A DNA stretch of 64,000 bases, from the NCBI GenBank assembly GCA_001295865.1, contig LJHW01000002.1, positions 62,001-126,000 of the forward strand. Direction: 5' to 3'. The DNA comes from a beta proteobacterium AAP65 (GTDB taxonomy: Bacteria > Pseudomonadota > Gammaproteobacteria > Burkholderiales > Burkholderiaceae_C). Both the position numbers and the translations under genes were made by a program. The notes beneath the pieces are model-generated. The model did no database searches, was not told the DNA's origin, and worked only from the letters and a program-made list of their open reading frames with translations. Below are positions 27,535 to 36,708 of the stretch, in pieces; the first letter of the stretch is position 1, and each line of letters begins with the position of its first letter.

Positions 27535-28446
27535 ATGGTTGCCGCCGTCTTCCACTCCCCGGGCCAGCCCCCGCTGGTCGGCCCCGAGACTGCGCCGGCG
27601 TTGGCCGTGCTGCCCACGCCGGTGGCCGCTGCCCCCACGCCGGCACCGCCTGCGCCAGCCCGGCGCGGCATCGACCTGCGCGGGCTGTGGCTCGCCGTGC
27701 TGCCGCCCGTGCTGGGCGTGGTGCTGATGATCGGCATCTGGGCCGCGGCCACGATGGGTGCCGATGCCAGCCTGCCGACACCCGGCGTCACCTTCGACGC
27801 CGCGGTCAAGCTCTTCGCCGACCCCTTCTACGACAACGGCCCCAACGACCAGGGCATAGGCTGGAACGTGCTGTTTTCGCTGCAGCGCGTGGCCATCGGC
27901 TTCGGGCTGGCCGCTGCGGTGGGCATCCCGCTGGGTTTCATCATCGGGCGCTTCGATTTCATCGGCCGCATGTTCGGGCCGTTGATCAGCCTGCTGAAAC
28001 CGGTGTCGCCGCTGGCCTGGTTGCCCATCGGGCTGCTGGTGTTCAAGAGCGCCAACCCGGCAGCGGTGTGGACCATCTTCATCTGCAGCATCTGGCCCAT
28101 GGTGGTGAACACCGCGGTGGGCGTGCAGCGGGTGCCGCAAGACTACTTGAACGTGGCGCGCGTGCTGAACCTCAGCGAGTGGAAGGTCATCACCAAGATC
28201 CTCTTCCCGGCGGTGCTGCCCTACATGCTGACCGGCGTGCGCTTGAGCGTGGGCACGGCCTGGCTGGTCATCGTGGCCGCCGAGATGCTCACCGGCGGCG
28301 TGGGCATCGGCTTCTGGGTGTGGGACGAGTGGAACAACCTCAACGTCAAGCACATCATCGTGGCGATCTTCGTGATCGGCATCGTGGGCCTGGCGCTGGA
28401 ACAACTGCTGATGGCCATCGCGCGCCGCTTCAGCTACGACGATTGA
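27535..28446 (+). CDS. nrtB: nitrate ABC transporter permease
   Basis: A 303-residue inner-membrane permease of the NrtB/SsuC type. A Pro/Ala-rich cytoplasmic N-terminus of about 45 residues precedes about six helices. The loop that contacts the ATPase is recognisable: VPQDYLNVARVLNLSEWKVI, followed by LFPAVLPYMLTGVRLSVGTAWLVIVAAEM. It forms the channel for nitrate received from NrtA. AGGAG at 27521-27525 precedes the ATG; it follows nrtA after 22 bp and is followed by the ATPase gene. Confidence 0.93.
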   Translation: MVAAVFHSPGQPPLVGPETAPALAVLPTPVAAAPTPAPPAPARRGIDLRGLWLAVLPPVLGVVLMIGIWAAATMGADASLPTPGVTFDAAVKLFADPFYDNGPNDQGIGWNVLFSLQRVAIGFGLAAAVGIPLGFIIGRFDFIGRMFGPLISLLKPVSPLAWLPIGLLVFKSANPAAVWTIFICSIWPMVVNTAVGVQRVPQDYLNVARVLNLSEWKVITKILFPAVLPYMLTGVRLSVGTAWLVIVAAEMLTGGVGIGFWVWDEWNNLNVKHIIVAIFVIGIVGLALEQLLMAIARRFSYDD

Positions 28447-28460
28447 GGCGGGCCAAGACC

Positions 28461-29261
28461 ATGAGCCATTTCATCGAAGTGCAGGGCGCCGAGATGGTGT
28501 TCCACACGCGCAAGGGCAGTTTCCATGCGCTGCGCGACATCCACCTCACCGTGGACCAGGGTGAGTTCGTCACGCTGATCGGGCATTCGGGCTGCGGCAA
28601 GAGCACGCTGCTGAACCTGATCGCGGGCCTGACGCGGCCCACCGCCGGCGTGCTGCTGTGCGACAACCGTGAGATCACGGCGCCGGGGCCGGAGCGCGGC
28701 GTGGTGTTCCAGAACCACTCGCTGCTGCCGTGGCTGAGCTGCTTCGAGAACGTCTACCTCGCGGTGGAGCGTGTTTTCGGCGCCAGCGAGACCAAGACGC
28801 AGATGAAGGTGCGCACCGAGGCCGCACTCGAACTCGTGGGCATGGGCCACGCCTTGCAGAAGCGCCCGCACGAGATCAGCGGCGGGATGAAGCAGCGCGT
28901 GGGCATCGCGCGTGCGCTGGCCATGGAGCCCAAGGTGCTGCTGATGGACGAGCCCTTCGGCGCGCTGGACGCGCTGACCCGCGCGCGTTTGCAAGACGAA
29001 CTGCTGAAGATCGTGGCGAGGACACGCAGCACGGTGGTGATGGTCACGCACGATGTCGACGAGGCGGTGCTGCTGAGCGACCGCATCGTGATGATGACCA
29101 ACGGCCCGGCGGCCACCATCGGGCAGATCCTGCCTGTGACGCTGCCGCGCCCGCGCGACCGCATCGAGCTGGCCGAAGACCGCGAGTACGTGCACGCGCG
29201 CCGCGAGGTGCTGGACTTTCTCTACACGCGCCAGGGGCACGTGGAGAAAACCGCCGCCTGA
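28461..29261 (+). CDS. nrtD: nitrate ABC transporter ATP-binding protein
   Basis: A 266-residue ABC ATPase of the NrtD/NasD type. Walker A is GHSGCGKST, the Q-loop region is GVVFQNHSLLPWLSC, the signature is EISGGMKQRVGIARALA, Walker B is VLLMDEPFGALD and the switch His is in VMVTHDVDEAVLLSDRIVMM. There is a single nucleotide-binding domain and no C-terminal NrtA-like domain, so it is NrtD-like rather than NrtC-like. It energises nitrate import with NrtA and NrtB. It lies 14 bp after nrtB and 35 bp before nirB. Confidence 0.93.
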   Translation: MSHFIEVQGAEMVFHTRKGSFHALRDIHLTVDQGEFVTLIGHSGCGKSTLLNLIAGLTRPTAGVLLCDNREITAPGPERGVVFQNHSLLPWLSCFENVYLAVERVFGASETKTQMKVRTEAALELVGMGHALQKRPHEISGGMKQRVGIARALAMEPKVLLMDEPFGALDALTRARLQDELLKIVARTRSTVVMVTHDVDEAVLLSDRIVMMTNGPAATIGQILPVTLPRPRDRIELAEDREYVHARREVLDFLYTRQGHVEKTAA

Positions 29262-29296
29262 GCCCCCATCACGAGCCCTGCTGAGGAGTACACACC

Positions 29297-31804
29297 ATGA
29301 AAAAAATGAAGCTCGTGATGGTGGGCAATGGCATGGCCGGCGTGCGCACGCTGGAAGAGCTGTTGAAGATCGCGCCCGATCTCTACGAGATCACCGTCTT
29401 CGGCGCCGAGCCCTACCCGAACTACAACCGCATCCTGCTCAGCCCGGTGCTGGCTGGCGAGCAGACGCTGAATCAGATCGTGCTCAACCCGCTGAGCTGG
29501 TATGCCGAGCACGGCATCAGGCTGCATCTGGGCAAGACGGTGACGCAGATCGACCGCGTCAAGCGCGTGGTGCGCGCGGCCGACGGCACCGAAGCGCCTT
29601 ACGACCGCCTGCTGCTGGCCACCGGCAGCCTGCCCTTCATCCTGCCCGTGCCGGGCAAGGACCTGCAGGGCGTGCTGGCCTACCGCGACATCGCCGACAC
29701 CCAGGCCATGATCGAAGCGGCCACGAAGTACAAGCACGCGGTGGTCATCGGCGGCGGCCTGTTGGGCCTGGAAGCGGCCAACGGCCTGATGCAACGCGGC
29801 ATGCAGGTGACGGTGGTGCACCTCCAGCCCTGGCTGATGGAGCGCCAGCTGGACGACGTGGCCGGCGGGCTGCTGCGCAAGAGCCTGGAAGAGCGCGGGC
29901 TGCGTTTCGAGATGGGCGCGCAGACCGAGGCGCTGATCCCTGACAAAGACGGCCGCGAACCAGGAACCGACACGCGACCGCGTGTCGGGGCCGTGCGCTT
30001 CAAGGACGGCCGCGAGATCCCCGCCGACCTGGTGGTGATGGCCGCCGGCATCCGCCCGAACACCGCGCTGGCCGAGAGCGCGAACATCCACTGCCAGCGC
30101 GGCATCGTCGTCAGCGACACGCTGCAGACCATCACCGACGCCCGCATCTACGCCGTGGGCGAATGCGCCGCGCACCGCGGCGTTGCCTACGGGCTGGTGG
30201 CGCCGCTCTTCGAACAGGGCAAGGTCTGCGCCACGCACCTGGCGCAGTTCGGCATCGGCCGCTACACCGGCAGCCAGACCAGCACCAAGCTCAAGGTCAC
30301 GGGCATCGACCTCTTCTCGGCCGGTGATTTCATGGGCGGCGAGGGCTGCGAGGACATCGTGCTCAGCGACCCGTATGCGGGCGTCTACAAGAAGCTGGTG
30401 ATCCGCGACGACAAGCTCGTGGGTGCCTGCCTGTACGGCGACACGGCCGATGGCAGCTGGTACTTCAAGCTGCTGCGCGACGGCCGCAGCGTGGCCGACA
30501 TCCGCGAGAAGCTGATGTTTGGCGAGAACAACCTCGGCGACCACGGGCACGAAGGCCACAACAAGGCCGCCGCCATGGCCGACAGCGACGAGGTCTGCGG
30601 CTGCAACGGCGTCACCAAGGGCAGCATCTGCAAGGCCATCAAGGATAAGGGCCTGTTCACGCTGGACGAGGTGCGCAAGCACACCAAGGCCAGTGCCTCC
30701 TGCGGCAGCTGCACCGGCCTGGTGGAACAGCTGCTGATGTTCACCGCCGGCGGCGACTACAGCGCCGCGCCCAAGACCAAGGCGATGTGCGGCTGCACCG
30801 ACCTGGGCCACCAGGCCGTGCGCGAAGCGATCAAAGACCAGCACCTCACCACCATCGACGGCGTCTACAGCGCGCTGGCCTGGCGCACGCCCAACGGCTG
30901 CGCCACCTGCCGCCCGGCCGTCAACTACTACCTGCTGAGCACCTGGCCGAAAGAGGCGGTGGACGACCCGCAAAGCCGCTTCATCAACGAACGCAGCCAC
31001 GCCAACATCCAGAAAGACGGCACCTACAGCGTGATCCCGCGCATGTGGGGCGGCATGACGAGCGCCGACGAGCTGCGCCGCATCGCCAACGCGGTGGACA
31101 AGTTCAAGATCCCCGCGGTGAAGGTGACGGGCGGCCAGCGCATCGACCTGCTGGGCGTGAAGAAGGAAGACCTGCCCGCGGTGTGGCAGGAGATCGGCAT
31201 GCCCAGCGGCCACGCTTACGCCAAGGCTCTGCGCACGGTGAAAACCTGCGTGGGCAGCGAGTGGTGCCGCTTCGGCACGCAAGACAGCACGAAGATGGGG
31301 CAAGACCTGGAGCGCGCGCTGTGGCGCATGTACGCCCCGCACAAGGTGAAGCTGGCGGTCAGCGGCTGCCCGCGCAACTGTGCGGAGAGCGGCATCAAGG
31401 ATGTGGGCGTCATCGGCGTGGACTCGGGCTGGGAGCTGCACATTGCCGGCAACGCGGGCATCAAGACCGAGGTGGGGCAGTTCTTCATCAAGGTGAAGAC
31501 GCCCGAGGAGGTGCTGGAATACAGCGGCGCCTTCCTGCAGCTCTACCGCGAAGAAGGCTGGTACCTGGAGCGCACCGTGCACTACGTGGCGCGCGTGGGC
31601 ATGGCGCACGTGAAGGCGAAGGTGCTGGACGACACGGCCAACCGCAAGGCCTTGTGGGAGCGCCTGCAGTTCAGCCTGGACGGCGAGCCCGACCCCTGGT
31701 TCGAGTTCGAGAAGGCGCAGGTCGACCTGCGGCAGTTCGAGCCCATCAAGCCCGAGGTGCAGATCGAACTCGCCGCGCTGGGTGGTGCGAAGGAGACCGC
31801 ATGA
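29297..31804 (+). CDS. nirB: NAD(P)H-dependent nitrite reductase, large subunit
   Basis: An 835-residue assimilatory nitrite reductase that reduces nitrite to ammonium. The N-terminal half is an FAD/NAD(P)H oxidoreductase (VMVGNGMAGVRTLEELL; ATGSLPFILPVPG; VVIGGGLLGLEAANGL). A BFD-like [2Fe-2S] region follows around residues 434-475 (CGCNGVTKGSI and CGSCTGLVEQLL), then a second Cys-rich region. The C-terminal siroheme/[4Fe-4S] domain has CVGSEWCRFG near 650 and SGCPRNCAESGIKDVG near 690, giving the four cluster cysteines. A GAGGAG ribosome binding site precedes the ATG. Its stop overlaps the nirD start. Confidence 0.97.
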   Translation: MKKMKLVMVGNGMAGVRTLEELLKIAPDLYEITVFGAEPYPNYNRILLSPVLAGEQTLNQIVLNPLSWYAEHGIRLHLGKTVTQIDRVKRVVRAADGTEAPYDRLLLATGSLPFILPVPGKDLQGVLAYRDIADTQAMIEAATKYKHAVVIGGGLLGLEAANGLMQRGMQVTVVHLQPWLMERQLDDVAGGLLRKSLEERGLRFEMGAQTEALIPDKDGREPGTDTRPRVGAVRFKDGREIPADLVVMAAGIRPNTALAESANIHCQRGIVVSDTLQTITDARIYAVGECAAHRGVAYGLVAPLFEQGKVCATHLAQFGIGRYTGSQTSTKLKVTGIDLFSAGDFMGGEGCEDIVLSDPYAGVYKKLVIRDDKLVGACLYGDTADGSWYFKLLRDGRSVADIREKLMFGENNLGDHGHEGHNKAAAMADSDEVCGCNGVTKGSICKAIKDKGLFTLDEVRKHTKASASCGSCTGLVEQLLMFTAGGDYSAAPKTKAMCGCTDLGHQAVREAIKDQHLTTIDGVYSALAWRTPNGCATCRPAVNYYLLSTWPKEAVDDPQSRFINERSHANIQKDGTYSVIPRMWGGMTSADELRRIANAVDKFKIPAVKVTGGQRIDLLGVKKEDLPAVWQEIGMPSGHAYAKALRTVKTCVGSEWCRFGTQDSTKMGQDLERALWRMYAPHKVKLAVSGCPRNCAESGIKDVGVIGVDSGWELHIAGNAGIKTEVGQFFIKVKTPEEVLEYSGAFLQLYREEGWYLERTVHYVARVGMAHVKAKVLDDTANRKALWERLQFSLDGEPDPWFEFEKAQVDLRQFEPIKPEVQIELAALGGAKETA

Positions 31805-32172
31805 ACGCCGCCAGCACCTGGGTGCCCATCTGCAGCGTCGACGACATCCCGCGCCTGGGCGCGCGCCGCGTGGCGCGGCCGCAGGGCGGCGCGGTGGCTG
31901 TCTTCCGCACCGCTGACGACCGCGTGTTCGCGCTGCTCGACCGCTGCCCGCACAAGGGCGGGCCACTTTCGCAAGGCATCGTCACCGCCGACGGCGTGGC
32001 CTGCCCGCTGCACAACCAGGTGATCGGCCTGGCCGACGGCTGCGCGCGCGCGCCCGACAGCGGCTGCACGCCCAGTTTCGCGGTGCAGCTGCAGGGCCGG
32101 CAGGTGCTGCTGAACGCACAAGAGCTGCGCGAGTTGGCGCTGGACAGCACCGCCGAAGCCACCCACGGCTGA
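31801..32172 (+). CDS. nirD: nitrite reductase small subunit (Rieske-like)
   Basis: A 123-residue partner of NirB. Unlike many enterobacterial NirD proteins it keeps Rieske-type residues: DRCPHKGGPLSQG with C49 and H51, and ACPLHNQVIGL with C68 and H71, so it may bind a [2Fe-2S] cluster. Its ATG overlaps the nirB stop (ATGA) and nasA begins 4 bp after its stop, so the three are tightly coupled. The short variant with all four ligands is common in assimilatory clusters. Confidence 0.93.
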   Translation: MNAASTWVPICSVDDIPRLGARRVARPQGGAVAVFRTADDRVFALLDRCPHKGGPLSQGIVTADGVACPLHNQVIGLADGCARAPDSGCTPSFAVQLQGRQVLLNAQELRELALDSTAEATHG

Positions 32173-32176
32173 ACCG

Positions 32177-35056
32177 ATGCAGCCGGTGAAGGAAACCCGC
32201 AGCACCTGCCCCTACTGCGGCGTGGGCTGCGGCGTGGTGATCGAGAGCCGCGGCGCGCAGGTCACCGGCGTGCGCGGCGACCCCGATCACCCTGCGAACT
32301 TCGGCCGCCTGTGCACCAAGGGGCAGACGTTGCACCTCACGGCGGCGGCCCACTTGCAGCCGCAGCTGCGTGCGCTGCAGCCGATGCGCCGCGCCGGGCG
32401 CGACCAGCCGCTCCTGCCCGTGGGCTGGGACACGGCGCTGGACGAGGTGGCGCAGCGCTTCGCGCAGATCGCCGACGAGAGCGGGCCCGACGCTGTGGGC
32501 CTGTACCTCTCGGGCCAGCTGCTCACCGAGGACTACTACGTCTTCAACAAGCTGGCCAAGGGCCTGCTGGGCACCAACAACGTCGACACCAACTCGCGTC
32601 TGTGCATGAGCAGCGCGGTCGCCGGCTACAAGCAGAGCCTGGGTGCCGACGCGCCGCCCAACTGCTACGAAGACCTGGACCATGCCGCCACCGTCTTCAT
32701 CACCGGCAGCAACATGGCCTGGGCGCACCCGGTGCTCTTCCGCCGCCTGGAAGACGCGCGCCGCGCGAATCCTGAGCAGCGCTGGATCGTCGCTGACCCC
32801 CGCCGCACCGAAACCGCGGCATTGGCCGACCTGCACCTGCAACTGCTGCCCGGCACCGACGTGGTGCTTTACCACGCGCTGCTGCACGTGATGCTGTGGG
32901 AGGGCCTCACGGACCCCGCCTTCATCGCCGCGCACACCACCGGCTTCGAGGCGCTGCGCGACCGCGTGCGCGAGTTCAGCCCGGCGGTGGCCGCCAAGAC
33001 CTGCGGGCTGAAGGCCGAAGACATCTTGCAGGCCGCACGCTGGATCGCGGGCGTGCAACCCGAGGGCACCCGCGCCCCGACCTTGAGCCTGTGGTGCCAG
33101 GGCCTGAACCAAAGCAGCAGCGGCACCGACAAGAACAGCGCGTTGATCAACCTCCACCTGGCCACGGGGCAGATCGGCCGCCCGGGCGCAGGCCCGTTCT
33201 CCTTGACCGGCCAGCCCAATGCCATGGGCGGGCGTGAGGTGGGCGGCCTGGCCAACCTGCTCAGCGCCCACCGCGACCTGGCCAACCCCGCGCACCGCGA
33301 GGAGGTGGCCGCCTTGTGGGGCGTGCAGGCCGTGCCGGCGGTGCGCGGCAAGAGCGCGGTGCAGATGTTCGAGGCCGCGGCCGAGGGCGAGATCCGCGCG
33401 TTGTGGATAGCCTGCACCAACCCCGCACAGAGCCTGCCCAACCAGGCGGTGGTGCGCCGCGCGCTGCAGCGCGCCGAGTTCGTGGTGCTGCAGGAGGCCT
33501 ACACCACCACCGCCACCGCGGCTTATGCCGACCTGCTGCTGCCGGCCAGCACCTGGGGCGAGAAGGAAGGCACCGTCACCAACAGCGAACGCCGCATCAG
33601 CCGCGTGCGCGCCGCCGTGTCGGCGCCGGGGCAGGCGCGGGCCGACTGGGCCATCGCAGCGGACGTGGCCCAGCGCCTGGAGAAGCTGCGCCCGCCAGCG
33701 CGCCGGCCGGGCTGGCAGGGCGAAACGCTCTTCCCCTACCGCAGCGCTCAAGACGTTTGGAACGAGCACCGCGAGAGCACGCGCGGCCGTGATCTCGACA
33801 TCACCGGCCTGAGCTACGCGCAGCTGGAAGCCGCGCCGCAGCAATGGCCGCTGCGCGAGGGCGAGACCACGGGCGCTGCGCGGCTCTATGAGGATGGCGT
33901 CTTCCCCACGACCGACGGCCGGGCACGCTTTGTCGCCCCGGCTTGGCGCAACGTGGCCGAGCCTCGCGACGCGCGCTATCCCGTGGCGCTGAACACCGGC
34001 CGCTTGCGCGACCAGTGGCATGGTGCCAGCCGCACCGGCACGCTGGGCCGGTTGTTCGCGCACAGCCCCGAGCCGGTACTGGAACTGCACCCGCAGGAAC
34101 TCGCGCGCCGCCGCTGGCAGCCGGGCGAATTGGTGCGCGTGGCCTCGCGCCGCGGCGCCCTGGTGCTGCCCGTGGCGTCCAGCGAAGCGGTGGCGCCGGC
34201 GCAGGCCTTCATTGCCATGCACTGGGGTGGTGAATGGCTCAGCGGCGGCGGCGTCAACACGCTCACCAGCGACAGCGTCTGCCCCACCTCGCACCAACCC
34301 GAGCTGAAGCACGCCGCCGTGCGCCTGGAGCCCGCGGCCTTGCCTTGGCAGATGGCCGGCGGCGCGTGGTGGCCGGCCGAAGAGGCCTGGGCGCGCCGCG
34401 AGGCCTTGCGCGCGGTCTTTGCCGCCATCGAGGCCGCGGGCGGCTACGCGCACTGCGTGCCTTTCGGGCGCGAGTTCGATCCCGCCGAGGCCGAGGTGCC
34501 GGCCACGGCGCCTGCCGAAACCGGCCTGCGCTGGCGCGCCGCCTTGCCTGCCACGGCCGAGCCCGAGCTCCTGCAGGCCGTGGCCGCAGCGCTCGGCCTG
34601 GACCCGGCCCAAGGCCCCTTGCTGCAGTACACCGACCCGCGCCTCGGCCAGACCCGCCGCCTTGCCTTGCGGCCCGATGGCACGCTGCGCGCCTACCTGC
34701 TGGCCGGCGACACCGCGGCCGATGCCTGGGTGCTGCCGCTGCTGCTGGGCCGCGAACCCGCTGCCGCCTACGGCCGCGCCCTGCTGGCCGCGCGCGCTTC
34801 ACCGCCCGACGTGCTGGCCCAGCGCGCGCCGCGCAGCCCGCAGGTGTGCGCCTGTTTCGACGTCAGCGAAGCGCGGATCTTGCAGGCCGCGGCCCAGGCC
34901 GATGGCACGCCGGCGCAGCGCCTGCAGACGGTTCAGCAGGCGCTGCACTGCGGCACGCGCTGCGGCAGCTGCCTGCCGGCGGTGAAGGGCCTGCTGCAGC
35001 GCACGCCCTGCGCCCCACCGCAAGCCGCCGACACGCGGCAGGAGACGCTGGCATGA
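32177..35056 (+). CDS. nasA: assimilatory nitrate reductase, molybdopterin subunit
   Basis: A 959-residue cytoplasmic Mo-bis-MGD enzyme reducing nitrate to nitrite. The N-terminal [4Fe-4S] ligands are C11, C14, C18 and C46 (STCPYCGVGCGVV ... GRLCTKGQ). Central molybdopterin regions include NTNSRLCMSSAVAGYKQSLG with the probable Mo-ligand Cys, and MGGREVGGLANLL. A C-terminal BFD-like [2Fe-2S] domain starts at C891/C893 (VCACFDVSEARIL) and ends with HCGTRCGSC near 924-932. No signal peptide is present. No separate NasB/NasC reductase lies in the operon, so the electron donor is unknown. The stop overlaps the cobA ATG. Confidence 0.95.
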   Translation: MQPVKETRSTCPYCGVGCGVVIESRGAQVTGVRGDPDHPANFGRLCTKGQTLHLTAAAHLQPQLRALQPMRRAGRDQPLLPVGWDTALDEVAQRFAQIADESGPDAVGLYLSGQLLTEDYYVFNKLAKGLLGTNNVDTNSRLCMSSAVAGYKQSLGADAPPNCYEDLDHAATVFITGSNMAWAHPVLFRRLEDARRANPEQRWIVADPRRTETAALADLHLQLLPGTDVVLYHALLHVMLWEGLTDPAFIAAHTTGFEALRDRVREFSPAVAAKTCGLKAEDILQAARWIAGVQPEGTRAPTLSLWCQGLNQSSSGTDKNSALINLHLATGQIGRPGAGPFSLTGQPNAMGGREVGGLANLLSAHRDLANPAHREEVAALWGVQAVPAVRGKSAVQMFEAAAEGEIRALWIACTNPAQSLPNQAVVRRALQRAEFVVLQEAYTTTATAAYADLLLPASTWGEKEGTVTNSERRISRVRAAVSAPGQARADWAIAADVAQRLEKLRPPARRPGWQGETLFPYRSAQDVWNEHRESTRGRDLDITGLSYAQLEAAPQQWPLREGETTGAARLYEDGVFPTTDGRARFVAPAWRNVAEPRDARYPVALNTGRLRDQWHGASRTGTLGRLFAHSPEPVLELHPQELARRRWQPGELVRVASRRGALVLPVASSEAVAPAQAFIAMHWGGEWLSGGGVNTLTSDSVCPTSHQPELKHAAVRLEPAALPWQMAGGAWWPAEEAWARREALRAVFAAIEAAGGYAHCVPFGREFDPAEAEVPATAPAETGLRWRAALPATAEPELLQAVAAALGLDPAQGPLLQYTDPRLGQTRRLALRPDGTLRAYLLAGDTAADAWVLPLLLGREPAAAYGRALLAARASPPDVLAQRAPRSPQVCACFDVSEARILQAAAQADGTPAQRLQTVQQALHCGTRCGSCLPAVKGLLQRTPCAPPQAADTRQETLA

Positions 35057-35844
35057 ACACAGCCACACCTTATCCCGTGCATCTCGTCGGCGCCGGCCCG
35101 GGCGACCCCGAACTGCTCACGCTCAAGGCCATCAAGGCGCTGCGCCAGGCCACCGTGGCGCTGGTGGACGACCTCGTGCACCCCGGCGTGCTCAAGTACC
35201 TGCGCCGCAGCGCGCGCGTGGTGCACGTGGGCAAACGCGGCGGCTGCGCCAGCACGCCGCAGGCCTTCATCGAACGGCTGATGGTGGCCGAGGCCCAGCG
35301 CGGCGAACGGGTGGTGCGCGTCAAGGGCGGCGACCCGTTTGTCTTCGGCCGCGGCGGCGAAGAGGCCGACGCCTTGCGCGCCGCCGGCGTGCCGGTGGTG
35401 GTGGTCAGCGGTCTCACCGCCGGGCTGGCGGGCCCGGCGGCCCTGGGCCTGCCGGTGACCGACCGTCGCCACACCCGCGGCGTGGTGCTGGTCACCGGGC
35501 ACACAGGCGAGGGCGGTGATGCTGAACCCGACTGGCCCGCGCTGGCGCGCTGCGGCCTCACGCTGGTGGTCTACATGGGCGTTGCGCGCCTGGGCCGCAT
35601 CGTGCAGGGCTTGCAGGCCGGCGGCCTGCCGGCACACACGCCCGCGGCCGTGGTCTGCAGCGCGCACACGCCGCGCCAGCAGCAGGCGCTGTGCACCTTG
35701 GGCGAACTGGTGGCCACGGTGCAGCGCGAAGGCCTGGCCAGCCCGGCCATCGTGGTGGTGGGCGATGTCGTGCAGGCGAGCCCGTATTGGGCGGCGGCGC
35801 CGGCGCAGCCGCCACGGCAGGTAACTCGGCAGCGAGAGGCCTAG
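35053..35844 (+). CDS. cobA: uroporphyrinogen-III C-methyltransferase (SUMT)
   Basis: A 263-residue SAM-dependent methyltransferase that makes precorrin-2, the precursor of siroheme. The family blocks are VHLVGAGPGDPELLTLKA at the start, VRVKGGDPFVFGRGGEEADAL and TLVVYMGVARL in the middle. There is no CysG-type dehydrogenase/ferrochelatase domain, so those steps are done by another protein. Its place at the end of the nitrate operon, with a 4-nt overlap with nasA, fits supply of siroheme to NirB. The stop overlaps by 4 nt the end of the convergent unknown gene. Confidence 0.95.
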   Translation: MNTATPYPVHLVGAGPGDPELLTLKAIKALRQATVALVDDLVHPGVLKYLRRSARVVHVGKRGGCASTPQAFIERLMVAEAQRGERVVRVKGGDPFVFGRGGEEADALRAAGVPVVVVSGLTAGLAGPAALGLPVTDRRHTRGVVLVTGHTGEGGDAEPDWPALARCGLTLVVYMGVARLGRIVQGLQAGGLPAHTPAAVVCSAHTPRQQQALCTLGELVATVQREGLASPAIVVVGDVVQASPYWAAAPAQPPRQVTRQREA

Positions 35845-36629
35845 CGGTAGAACAGGTGTGATTGCCCGCGGAACACGGGCGAGCTTTCGCACAGGCCGAT
35901 GATCTCGGGGTAGACGCGGCGGTAGACGCGGCCCTCGAAATCCTTGCTCGCGTACATGTCGAGGTAACACTGCGCGCAGGCGGCCAGGCCCTTCAGCCCC
36001 TTGTCGGCCTTGGCCTTCCGGTAGCTCTCCAGCGTTTCAACCGCCGCGCTGCGGTAGCTGGCCACGCGGTCGCGCGTGAAGATCAGCCCGCCGTCGTTCA
36101 GCATGCGTGGTGCCAGCTCGGCGTGCAGCACGTCCAGCTTGCGGTCGGGGCCGATGTTCACCTGCTGCGGCAGCAGCTTGGTGGCACCGGCATGCACCTT
36201 CAGGCGCTCGTAGCCGTCGCGCGTGAAGGCGGTGGCGCGGCAGGCCTCGGCGAAGTTCAGCGCGAGGCCCAGGTTGCAGAAGTGCGCGGCATCGGCGCGC
36301 GTGAACATCGTCGTGGGCTTGTCGACGACCTTTTCGTCCTTGGGGTCGAACGCGGAATAGGCCGGCTCGTCGTCGTTGCGCAGGCCGCTGCCGATCTGGT
36401 CGGTGGCCTTGGCCAGCACGAAGTGGGCGTCGGGCAGCGAGGGCTGCTGCTGCCGCGCGCGATGGCGGTTGATCTCGGCCACCACGATCTTCATCGTGAC
36501 CACGAAGTAGAACAAGAAGTCGGCGCGCTGCAGCGCGTGTTCCCGCAGTTCGTCGCGCAGCGCACCGGCGAACACGGGCAGGGGGCGGGCGTCTTCCACG
36601 TGGCGGCGGCCGGCGGGGGGTGGGGGCAT
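35841..36629 (-). CDS. hypothetical protein of 262 residues, convergent with cobA
   Basis: I do not recognise this family. The protein is soluble, without signal peptide or clear membrane segment; residues 40-55 (FLFYFVVTMKIVVAEI) are a hydrophobic helix. It has a charged middle part (DPKDEKVVDKPTTMFTRADAAHFCNLGLALNFAEACRATAFTRDGYERL, described in pieces: Cys in HFCNLG and EACRA) and a C-terminal AACAQCYLDMYASKDFEGRVY with two close Cys. The start at 36629 has a good AAGGAGA ribosome binding site. It ends inside the last codons of cobA and is divergent from the racemase gene. A link to nitrogen metabolism is only positional. Confidence 0.7.
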   Translation of the reverse strand: MPPPPAGRRHVEDARPLPVFAGALRDELREHALQRADFLFYFVVTMKIVVAEINRHRARQQQPSLPDAHFVLAKATDQIGSGLRNDDEPAYSAFDPKDEKVVDKPTTMFTRADAAHFCNLGLALNFAEACRATAFTRDGYERLKVHAGATKLLPQQVNIGPDRKLDVLHAELAPRMLNDGGLIFTRDRVASYRSAAVETLESYRKAKADKGLKGLAACAQCYLDMYASKDFEGRVYRRVYPEIIGLCESSPVFRGQSHLFYR

Positions 36630-36708
36630 GCGCGTCTCCTTGAGGCCTGGTTGGGGGGTCGGGCGCCTGAACTGTAGGTCGCGACGCGCTGCGGCACACT
36701 CCCCCACC

